A stretch of 64,000 nt of DNA from the NCBI RefSeq assembly GCF_000761215.1, contig NZ_CP009438.1, forward strand, positions 3,403,001-3,467,000, written 5' to 3'. Of this stretch, positions 1 through 11,234 are shown in pieces. The DNA is from Streptomyces glaucescens. Lineage in GTDB: Bacteria; Actinomycetota; Actinomycetes; Streptomycetales; Streptomycetaceae. Under the pieces are notes generated by a model. It was given only the letters and a program-made list of their open reading frames with translations. It searched no databases and had not been told where the DNA came from. A program made the position numbers and the translations under genes. Each line of letters begins with the position of its first letter. The first letter of the stretch is position 1.

Positions 1-481
1 CGGCGGCAATACGTTCCTGCCGCCGCAGTCTGGCCTGCACCCGCTTGTCGATGTCGGCCGGTGTCGCCTCCGGCAGGGCGCCCTGGATCAGCGCCTCCGC
101 GTAGCCGCGGGTCTGGAGCAGGCCGGGCACCACCTGCGGGTCGTACACCCGCAGGCTGGCCGCGTCGGTCTCCAGGCCGATGTAGACGCTGTACGGGATG
201 TCTCCGAAGGAGTGCCACCAGCCCTGCTGCCGCGAGTCCTTCGCCATCTGCATCAGCGAATCGACGATCCGGTGGTCCTCCACCTCGTAGACCCCGCACA
301 GGTCGCGCACATCGCGCTGGCTGATGCTGCGGCGGCCGTTCTCCAGACGGCTGATCTTCGACTGCGACACCAGCAGCCGCTCCGCCACCTCTTCGGCCGT
401 CATGCCCTTGAGCTCACGGAGCCTGCGCAACTCCTGGCCCAGCCGGCGCCGCCTGACGGTGGGATTGACATTGGACGCCAC
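1..481 (-). CDS. XRE-family regulator with DUF5753 domain (3' part missing)
   Basis: The reading frame runs off the left edge, so only about 160 N-terminal residues are visible. Residues about 10-70 form a cro/C1-type helix-turn-helix (RRLRELKGMTAEEVAERL, then VSQSKISRLENGRR). From about residue 95 the sequence matches the start of DUF5753 (WWHSFGDIP, then VPGLLQTRGYAEALIQG), the ligand-like region found only in actinobacterial XRE regulators of the WhiJ type. I chose the GTG at 481 because GGAGGT lies 9 nt upstream. In this family a DUF397 gene usually follows, which would lie outside the window. It is likely a DNA-binding developmental or antibiotic regulator; its target is unknown. Confidence 0.85.
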   Translation of the reverse strand, partial: MASNVNPTVRRRRLGQELRRLRELKGMTAEEVAERLLVSQSKISRLENGRRSISQRDVRDLCGVYEVEDHRIVDSLMQMAKDSRQQGWWHSFGDIPYSVYIGLETDAASLRVYDPQVVPGLLQTRGYAEALIQGALPEATPADIDKRVQARLRRQERIAA

Positions 482-661
482 GGGACGTGCACCTCCGGCT
501 GCTGCAACTTTGCGTATCTGCTGTTGAGCAGACTGCCACCAAGCCGGTTCCTACCGCTGGGAAACCCCGGATATGCGGCGGGTACACGCCAGATCCCCCG
601 GGCGCATGCGTCAGGGCACACACGCGTGCCCAGGCACATGCCTCCGCGGGCACACATGCGT

Positions 662-720
662 CCGCGCGGGGTGACGGACGCGCGCGTCGTCCGAACGACG
701 CGTTCCGTCACCCCGCGCGG
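662..720. terminator. Long hairpin, likely terminator of the GPP34 gene
   Basis: Two perfect 17-bp arms (662-678 and 704-720) flank a second internal inverted repeat (GTCGT/ACGAC), giving one long GC-rich hairpin. It lies 84 bp past the stop of the minus-strand GPP34 gene and before the next minus-strand gene. There is no U-tract, as is usual for Streptomyces terminators. The rest of the 482-804 gap holds short alternating GCATGC/ACGCGTGC motifs and no gene. Confidence 0.6.
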
Positions 721-804
721 CTCGCGGCTCCCGAACCGGGCTCGTGTTCGCCGTGCCGCCGTGGTACCGAGTGTCCGCCGAACCGGCCGCCGCCGGACGG
801 CGGC

Positions 805-1557
805 TCAGTGGGCCACGGCGCGTGCCATGCTGCCGCGGTGCGGCTGGGCCGGAACCCCGCGTGCGGGTTCGGCCGCCCTGGCTCCGGTGGCCTGCCGGCC
901 TGCCGGTCCCGCCGCGGCACGGCGCGGCTGGGCCGCCACGCCGTTCTGGACGTCCATCACGGCGTGCGCCACGAGGCCGCCCATGGGGTCGTGCCTGATC
1001 AGGTCCCGCAGCCGGGAGCGGGACGAGCGTCCCTCGTTCCCCGGGTACAGGTGCTTGCCGAGCCCCACCGCGTGCGCCAGGGCGGCGAGCGCCGCGGTCC
1101 GCGGGTCCGGCGGTACGCCGGTGCGGATCGCGGAATCCAGCCGGGCCCTGATCTCCCGGCTGATGGCGTTGTCCGTCGCCTGGTAGCGAGTCGTCGGCAA
1201 CACCCCGCACATCTGGCCCTCGACGGCATGCACCATGCCGCACCGCTCCAGATGCGAGAGGTACGTCTGGCGGAGCCCGAGACGCGGCCCGCCGATCCAG
1301 TGGACGGCCCGTACCGGAGCGCCGCGCCTTCGCAGCAGCTCCAACGCGCAGTCCAGTGTCGGATCTCCTGTCGGCCGTGGTACCACCACGGCGATACGAT
1401 CCCCGTCTGGGGCTATCCGTCCGGCCAGCGCCAGCTCCACTAGCTGTGCTCCGGCCAGACCCAGGTCGAGCGACTGCGGCTGTGCGGTGGTACCCGTGGT
1501 CGGGTCCAACGCCAGCAGCAGAAGCTCCTCCGGAAGTGTTCTGCGGCTCCTGCCCAT
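805..1557 (-). CDS. GPP34 (GOLPH3/VPS74-like) family protein
   Basis: A 250-residue protein matching the GPP34 family, named after the eukaryotic Golgi phosphoprotein GOLPH3/Vps74, which binds phosphatidylinositol-4-phosphate. Family landmarks are the N-terminal TLPEELLLLALD, then LGLAGAQLVELALAGRI, the LELLRRRG segment, and the helix after it with YLSHLERCGMV. The last 40 residues are Ala/Gly/Arg-rich and probably disordered. Start ATG 1557 has GGGGAGG 5 nt upstream. The gene stands alone and is divergent from the carboxypeptidase gene. Bacterial members are cytosolic and probably bind membrane lipid; their role in Streptomyces is not established, so no function beyond the fold is claimed. 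Confidence 0.85.
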   Translation of the reverse strand: MGRSRRTLPEELLLLALDPTTGTTAQPQSLDLGLAGAQLVELALAGRIAPDGDRIAVVVPRPTGDPTLDCALELLRRRGAPVRAVHWIGGPRLGLRQTYLSHLERCGMVHAVEGQMCGVLPTTRYQATDNAISREIRARLDSAIRTGVPPDPRTAALAALAHAVGLGKHLYPGNEGRSSRSRLRDLIRHDPMGGLVAHAVMDVQNGVAAQPRRAAAGPAGRQATGARAAEPARGVPAQPHRGSMARAVAH

Positions 1558-1623
1558 CCATGCCTCCCCGCGTGGATGAATGACAGGGTGACCCCTCTCA
1601 CATTGGTCTGTCGAGGGTGCGTG

Positions 1624-1682
1624 ACCGGTTCGTAAGGGAACCGGTAGGTATGTCGTTCTCGTCTACCGCTTGGGTTTAACCC
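1624..1682. promoter_or_regulatory. Divergent promoter region with two palindromes
   Basis: Between the GPP34 and carboxypeptidase genes lies ACCGGTTC-GTAAGG-GAACCGGT (1624-1645), a perfect 8-bp inverted repeat with a 6-bp centre. GGGTTTAACCC (1672-1682) follows 26 bp later. Spacing and symmetry fit operators for dimeric regulators, but I do not recognise the cognate factor. Confidence 0.4.
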
Positions 1683-1788
1683 GCACACAGGACACTGGTA
1701 CATGGTTCGGACACCGTGGTGGCCGGGTGTCCGGGCGGTGGTTCGGTTCGGTAGGCGCACGGGAACGTGCGGCATGGAGGAGGCATCG

Positions 1789-4425
<2,637 letters not shown>

Positions 4426-4439
4426 TCACACGGCATGCG

Positions 4440-4483
4440 CGCACCCCGCCGGGACCCACGAGGGAGCCTCCCGGCGGGGTGCG
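4440..4483. terminator. Terminator hairpin after the carboxypeptidase gene
   Basis: Perfect 15-bp arms (4440-4454 and 4469-4483) around a 14-nt loop, 15 bp past the stop codon. No other feature is seen between here and the next start at 4620. Confidence 0.75.
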
Positions 4484-4619
4484 TGCTAGCGTCACGAATC
4501 GGGACAGGCCGCCCGCGTGGGGGAAGCGGACGGGAACTCCCGGAGACCCTCCAGGGAACGGTCGGCGAACGGACCACGCGGCCGAGAACAGAAGAACGGG
4601 ACACGGGGAGTGCCTTCAG

Positions 4620-6494
4620 GTGGCCACTGCGGAGCCGACACGCACCGACGACACCGGTCCGGGCCCGGGAGACGGCCCGCGAATACGCGTACCCGGGGGC
4701 GCCTCGCAGCCTCCGGACCGGCCTGAGCGGGAACAGCAGCACGAGCAGGAGCAGCAGCGGGCGGAGCGGCGTCCGGCGGTGCACGCCGTCCGTGACCGGG
4801 TGCTGCGGCACCCGGTGCTCTTCGTCACGGCCGTGGCCGGCGTGCTGCACATCGTCTGGTTCTTCACGTTCGCGAACAGCGGTGGCGATCTCGCGGCGCA
4901 GGACGCCTGGGCGGAGTTCGTCGGCCGGCACCCGGACTCCGCGTACAACCTCGCCTGGTACGGCGGGATGCACCCGGTCTCGTACAGCGTGGTGTCGCCG
5001 TACCTGATGTCGGTGCTCGGCGTCCGGACGACGATGATGATCGCCGGGACGCTGTCAGCGGGCCTGCTGACGCTGATCCTGATCCGCAGCCGGGTGGTGC
5101 GCAAACCGCTGTGGCCCGCGCTCGCGGGTGTGTTCGGACTGCTCGGCAACGCCGCCTCGGGCCGGGTCACCTTCGGCCTCGGCACCCTGTTCGCCCTCGC
5201 GGCCGTCGCGGCGGTGTTCTGCTGGCCCCACCGCTGGCGCCACAAGCGCTGGGCGAAGGCGCTGTGCGCGGCGCCGCTGGCCGCGCTGGCCACCATGTCG
5301 TCACCGGTCGCGGGCCTGTTCGTGGGCCTGGTGGCGGTGGCGCTGTTCCTCCAGAGGCGGCGGCCGGGCGCCTGGGCGCTCGGGCTGGGACCGGTGGCGG
5401 TGGTCGCGGTCTCCGCCCTGGCGTTCCCGTTCTCCGGCACCCAGCCGATGTCGTTCGGCTCGGCCGGGCTGCCCATGCTGTACGCGCTGCTGGTCTTCCT
5501 GTTCGTCCCGCGGGAGTGGACCACCGTGCGGATCACCTCCGCGGTCTACTGCCTCTCCGTGCTGCTGGTCTGGCTGATCAGCTCGCAGATCGGCTCGAAC
5601 ATCACGCGGCTCGCGATGCTGTTCGCGGGTGTGGCGCTGGTGGCGGCGCTGCCGTTCACGGTGCCGCGCTCACGCAAGTGGTACGCGCTCGTCGTCGCCG
5701 TCGTCGGGTTCGTCGCGTGGATAGGCTTCAAGTCGGCCGACGACGTGGTGCGCACCACGCCGCGTGCCTCCTGGGCCCGTGAGCTGGCCCCGCTCGTCAA
5801 CGAGTTGCAGGAGGTCGGCGCCGGCAAGGGCCGCGTCGAGGTGGTCCCGGCCCGCTCGCACCGCGAGGCGTCCGCGCTCGCCCCGTACATCAACCTGGCC
5901 CGCGGCTGGAACCGCCAGGCCGACATGGAGCGCAACCCGCTCTTCTACGACGACACCCTGAACTCGGCCAACTACCACCTGTGGCTCAAGCGCTGGGCGG
6001 TGCACTTCGTGGTGCTGCCGAAGGACGAGCCGGACGGTGACGGCGGGCAGCGCGAACGCGAGCTGGTGCAGCGGGGGCTGCCGTACCTGGAGCAGATCTG
6101 GGGCGACGCGAACTGGCAGCTGTTCCGGGTCAAGGACCCCGCCCCGCTCGCCGATCCACCGGCCACCGTGGAGCGCGCCGAGCAGGGCGAGATGACCCTG
6201 CGGGTCGCCGAGCCGGGCCGGGTGCTGATCCGCGTCCCCTACTCGCCGTGGCTGAAGCTGGTCGACGAGGAGGGCAAGGGGGTCGAGGGGCCGCGCGAGA
6301 CGGAGGAGTCCGAGAACCGTCCCGAGGGCGAGCCGAAGACGTACGAGAACGTCAACGGCTGCCTGATGGAGACGGAGGAGGACGAGGAGGGCGACAGGTG
6401 GACGATGCTCCTCGCGCCCCGCGCGGGCACCTACCGGCTGGCCTCGCCGTACGACTGGCCGCGCGGGACGCCGTGCCCGGAGGAGCTGCGGTGA
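4620..6494 (+). CDS. Polytopic integral membrane protein with large C-terminal domain
   Basis: About 624 residues. After a charged, Gln/Glu-rich cytoplasmic N terminus (about 1-55), hydrophobic segments start at LFVTAVAGVLHIVWFFTF and about ten more follow to near residue 380. A hydrophilic C-terminal domain of about 240 residues follows, including an acidic stretch (METEEDEEGD) and a closing Cys-containing motif (WPRGTPCPEEL). The layout resembles GT-C type membrane glycosyltransferases or other exopolysaccharide/wall proteins, but I cannot point to a catalytic motif, so function is left open. Start GTG 4620 has GGGGAG 9 nt upstream. It follows the carboxypeptidase gene on the same strand, separated by a terminator, which hints at envelope work only by proximity. 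Confidence 0.7.
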   Translation: MATAEPTRTDDTGPGPGDGPRIRVPGGASQPPDRPEREQQHEQEQQRAERRPAVHAVRDRVLRHPVLFVTAVAGVLHIVWFFTFANSGGDLAAQDAWAEFVGRHPDSAYNLAWYGGMHPVSYSVVSPYLMSVLGVRTTMMIAGTLSAGLLTLILIRSRVVRKPLWPALAGVFGLLGNAASGRVTFGLGTLFALAAVAAVFCWPHRWRHKRWAKALCAAPLAALATMSSPVAGLFVGLVAVALFLQRRRPGAWALGLGPVAVVAVSALAFPFSGTQPMSFGSAGLPMLYALLVFLFVPREWTTVRITSAVYCLSVLLVWLISSQIGSNITRLAMLFAGVALVAALPFTVPRSRKWYALVVAVVGFVAWIGFKSADDVVRTTPRASWARELAPLVNELQEVGAGKGRVEVVPARSHREASALAPYINLARGWNRQADMERNPLFYDDTLNSANYHLWLKRWAVHFVVLPKDEPDGDGGQRERELVQRGLPYLEQIWGDANWQLFRVKDPAPLADPPATVERAEQGEMTLRVAEPGRVLIRVPYSPWLKLVDEEGKGVEGPRETEESENRPEGEPKTYENVNGCLMETEEDEEGDRWTMLLAPRAGTYRLASPYDWPRGTPCPEELR

Positions 6495-6554
6495 GCGGCG
6501 CGAGCGGGACCCTCGCGGCGGCCGGCGCGGTGCGCTGACGTCGTCGGAACGAGG

Positions 6555-6582
6555 AAGGGCCGACGGTTCCGTCGGCCCTTTT
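6555..6582 (+). terminator. Rho-independent terminator
   Basis: Perfect 12-bp arms, AAGGGCCGACGG and CCGTCGGCCCTT, around a 2-nt loop, ending in TTTT. It sits 60 bp after the membrane protein stop and is one of few terminators in the window with a U-tract. Just downstream GTTCATGTTCATGAAC (6588-6603) contains the palindrome GTTCATGAAC and may belong to the symporter promoter. Confidence 0.85.
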
Positions 6583-6733
6583 CCTTTGTTCATGTTCATG
6601 AACGCCGGTCATCGTGCAGAACTATTTTGCCAGCCCTTGACCTTCCCGTTCCTTGTCGCGCCCCTGTCAGCCCACTCACGATGAGCGGGCCGTTCACAAG
6701 GCGGACCCCGGGCGGACCCTGGAAGGGTGGCAC

Positions 6734-8311
6734 ATGAACAGTCTCGACTGGGCCGTGCTCATCGGCTACTTCGGCGTGATGGTGGCCATCGGCGTCTGGT
6801 CGCACAAACGCGTGGACAACGTCAGCGACTTCTTCACCGCGGGCGGCAAGATGCCCTGGTGGCTGTCGGGCATCTCGCACCACATGTCCGGCTACAGCGC
6901 GGTGATGTTCACGGGCTACGCGGGCATCGCCTACACCTACGGCGTCACGTCCTTCGTCACCTGGTCGTTCCCCATCGCCCTGGGCATCGCCATCGGCTCG
7001 AAGCTGTTCGCCCCGCGGATCAACCGGCTGCGCTCCCGGCTCCACGTGGCCTCGCCGCTGGAGTACCTGAAAAACCGCTACGACCTCAAGACCCAGCAGG
7101 CACTGGCCTGGTCCGGAATGCTGCTGAAGATCGTGGACGTCGGCGCGAAATGGGCGGCCATCGCCACCCTGCTGTCGGTCTTCACCGGCATCTCCCTGAA
7201 CCAGGGCATCCTCATCACCGGCACCATCACCGCCGTCTACTGCACGATCGGCGGCCTGTGGGCGGACGCGCTGACGGAACTCGGCCAGTTCGTCATCCAG
7301 TTCCTGGCCGGCATCGCCATGTTCGTCGCCGTCGTCATGGAGCTCAACGACAAGGGCATCGGCTTCCTCGGCGCCTGGGACGAGCCCGAACTCCAGGGCC
7401 ACGGCGAACCGCTGGTCGGCCCCTACGGCACGGTGTTCCTGCTGGCCTTCCTCTTCATCAAGCTCTTCGAGTACAACGGCGGCATGCTCAACCAGGCCCA
7501 GCGCTACATGGCCACGTCCAACGCGCACGAGGCCGCCCGCTCGGCCCGCCTGTCGGCCGTCCTGTGGCTGGTCTGGCCGCTGGTCCTCTTCTTCCCCATG
7601 TGGATGTCCCCGCTGCTGGTCGAGTCGCAGAAGGCCGACGGCTCCGACTCCTACGGCCTGATGACCGAACAGCTCCTCCCGCACGGCCTGCTGGGCCTCG
7701 TCATCGTCGGCTTCTTCTCCCACACCATGGCCATGTGCTCCTCCGACGCCAACGCCATCGCCGCGGTGTTCACCAGGGACTGCGCACCGGTGGTGTGGCG
7801 GCGCGCCCGGGCCTGGAGCGAGGGGCAGGGCCTGCGGGTCGCCCGCATCACCACCGTCGTCTTCCTCGGCCTCTCCATGGCGGCGGCCACCCAGGTCAAC
7901 TCCCCCACCTTCGGCGACATCATCACCGTCGTCATCAAGTGGGTCGCCGGCCTGATGGGCCCCATGGCCATCCCCATGATGCTCGGCCTGCTCCGCCCCT
8001 TCCGCCGCTCCGGCCCCACCGCGGCCCTCGTCAGCTGGGCCACCGGCCTGTTCGTCTTCTGGCTGGTGAACTACCCCGTCCACTGGAACGTCGACGGCGG
8101 CGTCCCCCTCCAGTACCAGGTCTCCATCCCGCTCGCCGTCTCCCTGGTCCTCTACGTCCTCGTCGGCTACCTCAAGCCGGAGGACACCCCGGAGCGCCTG
8201 GCCATCATCGAGCGCATCAACACGGACGACGACGGCCCGGGCGCGGCGGGCGCCGCGGCGGCGGTCCCGGCACAGCAGGGCGGGGCGCCGGGCGTGACGG
8301 TCAAGGACTGA
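6734..8311 (+). CDS. Sodium:solute symporter (SSS family, SGLT-like)
   Basis: A 525-residue membrane transporter of the SSS/SGLT family, which couples sodium entry to uptake of a sugar or small solute. The family signature begins in the first helix (SLDWAVLIGYFGVMVAIG) and continues with SDFFTAGGKMPWWLSG and the segment after it (SGYSAVMFTGYAG), where the bound sodium is normally held. FNQ-type motifs and NQAQRYMAT match the family core. About 13-14 hydrophobic helices are visible, then a short Ala/Gly-rich cytoplasmic tail. Start ATG 6734 is preceded by GGAAGG. The gene is monocistronic and convergent with the ADP-ribosylglycohydrolase-like gene. The substrate cannot be told from the sequence. 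Confidence 0.88.
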   Translation: MNSLDWAVLIGYFGVMVAIGVWSHKRVDNVSDFFTAGGKMPWWLSGISHHMSGYSAVMFTGYAGIAYTYGVTSFVTWSFPIALGIAIGSKLFAPRINRLRSRLHVASPLEYLKNRYDLKTQQALAWSGMLLKIVDVGAKWAAIATLLSVFTGISLNQGILITGTITAVYCTIGGLWADALTELGQFVIQFLAGIAMFVAVVMELNDKGIGFLGAWDEPELQGHGEPLVGPYGTVFLLAFLFIKLFEYNGGMLNQAQRYMATSNAHEAARSARLSAVLWLVWPLVLFFPMWMSPLLVESQKADGSDSYGLMTEQLLPHGLLGLVIVGFFSHTMAMCSSDANAIAAVFTRDCAPVVWRRARAWSEGQGLRVARITTVVFLGLSMAAATQVNSPTFGDIITVVIKWVAGLMGPMAIPMMLGLLRPFRRSGPTAALVSWATGLFVFWLVNYPVHWNVDGGVPLQYQVSIPLAVSLVLYVLVGYLKPEDTPERLAIIERINTDDDGPGAAGAAAAVPAQQGGAPGVTVKD

Positions 8312-8338
8312 CCCGCCCTCGGAGCCGGTCCGGCCGGA

Positions 8339-9454
8339 TCAGGCCCGGGGGTACCGGGTCAGCCACGCGGGGGACGCCCCCGCCGGGCCGTGCAGCGCGG
8401 GCCCCTGGGTCATCTCCATGGCGAAGTCGTCGGCGAGTTCCAGGATCGTGGGACGGCCCTCCAGTTCGGCCAGCCAGGCCGGGGGGAGGGCCGTCTCGCC
8501 GTGCAGGGCGCCGAGCAGGCCGCCGGTGAGCGCGGTGGCCGCGGCGGAGGGACCGCCGTGGTTGGCGGCCAGCCGGAGGCCGTGGCGCACGTCCTCGCCG
8601 ACGAGGGAGCAGTAGACGGCGGCGGACAGGATGCCCTCGGCGGTGCCGCCGCCGGCCAGCTCCTCCACCCTGCCCGGGGTGGGCATGCCCTGCCGTACGG
8701 CGCCCAGGGCACGCTGCAACGCGTCCGACACCGGCTCGTGCCCCGGCCGCGCCGCCAGCGTCGCCAGCGCGTGCTGCACGGCACCGTCGAGGCTCTCGCC
8801 GCGGGCCAGCCCGTGGACGACGACCGCGTACGCGCCGGCGGACAGAGTGGCGGCCGGGTGCCCGTGGCTCTGCGCCGCGCACTCCACCGCGAGCTGGGCG
8901 ACGAGCTGCGGTTCCCAGCCGACGAGCAGCCCGAACGGCGCGGAACGCGCGGCGGCCTCGGGACCGGCCTCGCCGGGATTCTTGGGCGCCTCCAGCGTGC
9001 CCATCCGCTCGTCACCGAAGCCGGCCAGCAGCGAGCGGGACGGCCCCCGGCGGGCGTACAGCCACTCCTCCCGGGCCAGCCACCCGTCCTCCGCGCGCCG
9101 CTCGTCGGGACCCCAGTCCCGCTGGGTGGCCGCCCAGCGCAGATACGCCCGGTGCAGATCGGTCGGCGGGTGCCAGGCTCCGGTGTCCCGGCGCACCTGG
9201 GCGCGTATCAGGCCGTCCACGCTGAACAGGGTGAGCTGGGTGAGGTGGGTGACCGCGCCGCGCCGGCCGTAGGCGGGTACGAGGTCCACGATCCCCTCCG
9301 GGCCGTACGCCTCCCGTATCTCCTCGATCCCCATCCGGTCGACCGGCGCCCCCAGCGCGTCGCCGACGGCCACGCCCAGCAGCGTGCCGCGCACCCTGCT
9401 CCGGAAGTCCTGCTGCTCGGCCCGCCCCCAGACAGGCCCGGCTGTCGCACCCAC
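8339..9454 (-). CDS. ADP-ribosylglycohydrolase-family protein lacking the metal-binding aspartates
   Basis: A 371-residue protein with the all-helical ARH/DraG fold: GTLLGVAVGDALGAPVD near the N terminus and ANHGGPSAAATALTGGLL near the C terminus. In active members a TDDT motif follows the first segment and a GGDSDSTG motif sits in the second; their Asp/Ser/Thr residues bind two Mg ions. Here they read THLT and GGPSAAAT, so the metal centre cannot form in the usual way. The frame is intact and codon use is normal, so this is a conserved protein rather than a decaying gene. Start GTG 9454 has GGGAGG just upstream. A binding rather than hydrolytic role is inferred. Confidence 0.85.
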   Translation of the reverse strand: MGATAGPVWGRAEQQDFRSRVRGTLLGVAVGDALGAPVDRMGIEEIREAYGPEGIVDLVPAYGRRGAVTHLTQLTLFSVDGLIRAQVRRDTGAWHPPTDLHRAYLRWAATQRDWGPDERRAEDGWLAREEWLYARRGPSRSLLAGFGDERMGTLEAPKNPGEAGPEAAARSAPFGLLVGWEPQLVAQLAVECAAQSHGHPAATLSAGAYAVVVHGLARGESLDGAVQHALATLAARPGHEPVSDALQRALGAVRQGMPTPGRVEELAGGGTAEGILSAAVYCSLVGEDVRHGLRLAANHGGPSAAATALTGGLLGALHGETALPPAWLAELEGRPTILELADDFAMEMTQGPALHGPAGASPAWLTRYPRA

Positions 9455-9656
9455 CTAGACCTCCCGGCGAACCGCCCGCTCCGCTACGACGCGAGCACTG
9501 TAATCGAACGGGGGTGGTGGGGCTCAGGGGGCGAATCGACGGCTTTCAGCCGTACCGGGTGACGCTGCAGACGGAGGCAGGCGTGTCGGGGCACGGGGAG
9601 GAAGCGGGTTGCGGCAGGGCTCGTCAGCGGCTGGCTTCCTCGCTCCCGGTGCCGGG

Positions 9657-10484
9657 CTAAGCCGCCACACCTGGCGTGCGGCAGTCCCGGCAGCGGCCCG
9701 GTTGCGGGGCGCGGAAGGCCCGCTCGCAGCCGTCGCACGTCTGCAGGGGGTTCGGGCGGGGGTTCTGGCGGGGTCCGGTGGTCGACGGCTGGAGGGCCGG
9801 AGGAAGGGGCGGCGGCAGGAGAGTGGTGAGGCGGCGGGACAGGAAGGCCGCCGGGTGGCGGATGGGGTCCTCGGGGAGGCCGGCTGTGAGGGTGCGCTCC
9901 ACGGCGGTGGCGGGCACGCCCCTGTCCAGCCAGGCCGTGACCGCCGGGGCCAGGCGGTGCACGTCCCGCTCGCTCAGCAGGAGGCGCGAGTCGTGGGCGC
10001 GGAGGCGCGTGAGGAGATCGGTGGCGGCGGAGGGCTGCGGGGCGGGGGCGGGGGGCCTGCGCTCGGGGGCGGGGGGCCTGCGTTCGGGGGAAGCGGGAGC
10101 CGTGGCCGGATCCGCGGCGGCCGTCACCGCCGGGCGGGGCCTGTTGTACGAGACCGTCCGGGTCACGACTCGGCCCGATTGAAGACGCTCCTTGAGGCGT
10201 GCGAGGTAGCCGTGCTCCTCCAGCTCGCGCAGCGCCGCCGCGATGCGGATCTCCCCCTCGGGGAACTTCGCCGCCAGCGTCTTGATGCCGATCGGGGTCC
10301 CGGCGGGCAGCGACTGGATGTGCGTCGCCAGGCCGATCGCCGTCAGCGACAGCTCGGGGTGCTGGGCGAGGTGGTTCCCGACCACGGTGAAGTGGTCGTG
10401 GTGAGGCTCGTTGACGTGCTGTACTCCGGACGAGTAACGGCCGGACGCGGCACGCGCATGCGCGTTAGGGTGCTGCTCAGTCAT
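9657..10484 (-). CDS. Winged-helix DNA-binding protein with C-terminal CxxC pairs
   Basis: About 275 residues. The N-terminal half carries a winged helix (LSLTAIGLATHIQSLP, then IGIKTLAAKFPEGEIRIAAA and a LRELEEHGYL recognition/wing segment), followed by a Pro/Ala-rich linker containing a duplicated PERRPPA unit. A second helical block follows. The C terminus has two Cys pairs (CDGC and CRDC) that could hold zinc. Start ATG 10484 was chosen over an in-frame ATG at 10556 because AAGGAAG lies upstream and the sequence between is poorly conserved in character. The family is common in Streptomyces as a putative regulator. It lies downstream of the ATPase gene on the same strand but 235 bp away, so probably has its own promoter. 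Confidence 0.75.
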   Translation of the reverse strand: MTEQHPNAHARAASGRYSSGVQHVNEPHHDHFTVVGNHLAQHPELSLTAIGLATHIQSLPAGTPIGIKTLAAKFPEGEIRIAAALRELEEHGYLARLKERLQSGRVVTRTVSYNRPRPAVTAAADPATAPASPERRPPAPERRPPAPAPQPSAATDLLTRLRAHDSRLLLSERDVHRLAPAVTAWLDRGVPATAVERTLTAGLPEDPIRHPAAFLSRRLTTLLPPPLPPALQPSTTGPRQNPRPNPLQTCDGCERAFRAPQPGRCRDCRTPGVAA

Positions 10485-10719
10485 CGGGAAGCGGCTTTCT
10501 TCCTTGGTGATCAGGCCCTCGCACTGGGATGGCAGTCCCGGCGAGGGCCGATGCATGTGAGGCGTGTCTGGGGTTGTCGCGACTGACGCTGCACCACAAG
10601 TGGTGCCGGACGCCAGTTCAGTTGGGCATATTCACTCCGGCGAGTGATCGACGGGGACGGCAGGGGAGGGTCCGGTTCTTTCCCCCGGTTCTTGGTCTTT
10701 GGCGTCGGGCGTCACCGGG

Positions 10720-11121
10720 TCACGTCCGGCCGCGACGCGGTGCCATTTCAGCCCACACGGTCTTGGCGCCGGGCGGCGCCTCCTCCACACCCCAGCGGGC
10801 CGCGTACGCCGTCACGATGCGCAGCCCCCTGCCGGACTCCGCGGTGTCGTCCACCGGGTCCGGGACACGCGGGACCCGGTCGCCCCGCGCGTCGGTCAGC
10901 TCGATACGGAGGGTGCGGTCGGGACGGAGCCGCAGACGCAGACGGAAGTCCCGGCCCGGGACCCGGCCGTGGAGCACGGCGTTGGAGGCCAGCTCCGCCA
11001 CCACCTGCGCCGCGTCCTCGTACGGCTCGCCCCAGTCGTGGAGTTGGCGTTCCGTGAGGAGTCGGGCGAGGCGGGCGCCCCTTTTGGTGGCGGAGAGCTG
11101 CACGGCGAATTCGTGGTTCAC
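10720..11121 (-). CDS. Anti-sigma-factor-like ATPase (HATPase_c, RsbW type)
   Basis: A 133-residue single-domain GHKL ATPase. The N box is AAQVVAELASNAVLHG, where Asn binds Mg-ATP; the G1 box is VDDTAESGRGLRIVTAYA and the C-terminal strand is TVWAEM. Such short proteins resemble RsbW/SpoIIAB anti-sigma kinases. It is divergent from the XRE-DUF5753 and DUF397 genes; this trio is typical of whiJ/abaA-like clusters in Streptomyces that influence antibiotic production and development. Start GTG 11121 has only a weak GGGTGA upstream. The partner protein (sigma factor or other) cannot be told from the sequence. Confidence 0.85.
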   Translation of the reverse strand: MNHEFAVQLSATKRGARLARLLTERQLHDWGEPYEDAAQVVAELASNAVLHGRVPGRDFRLRLRLRPDRTLRIELTDARGDRVPRVPDPVDDTAESGRGLRIVTAYAARWGVEEAPPGAKTVWAEMAPRRGRT

Positions 11122-11234
11122 GTCACCCAGCGTGGCCGCGCTTCCCTACGCTGACCAGTGACCGCGCAGGCACAGACAGTGACTGTACGGGCGCGTGGGG
11201 GCGCCGTACGGCTGGTACGTCAGGAGGGAAAGAC

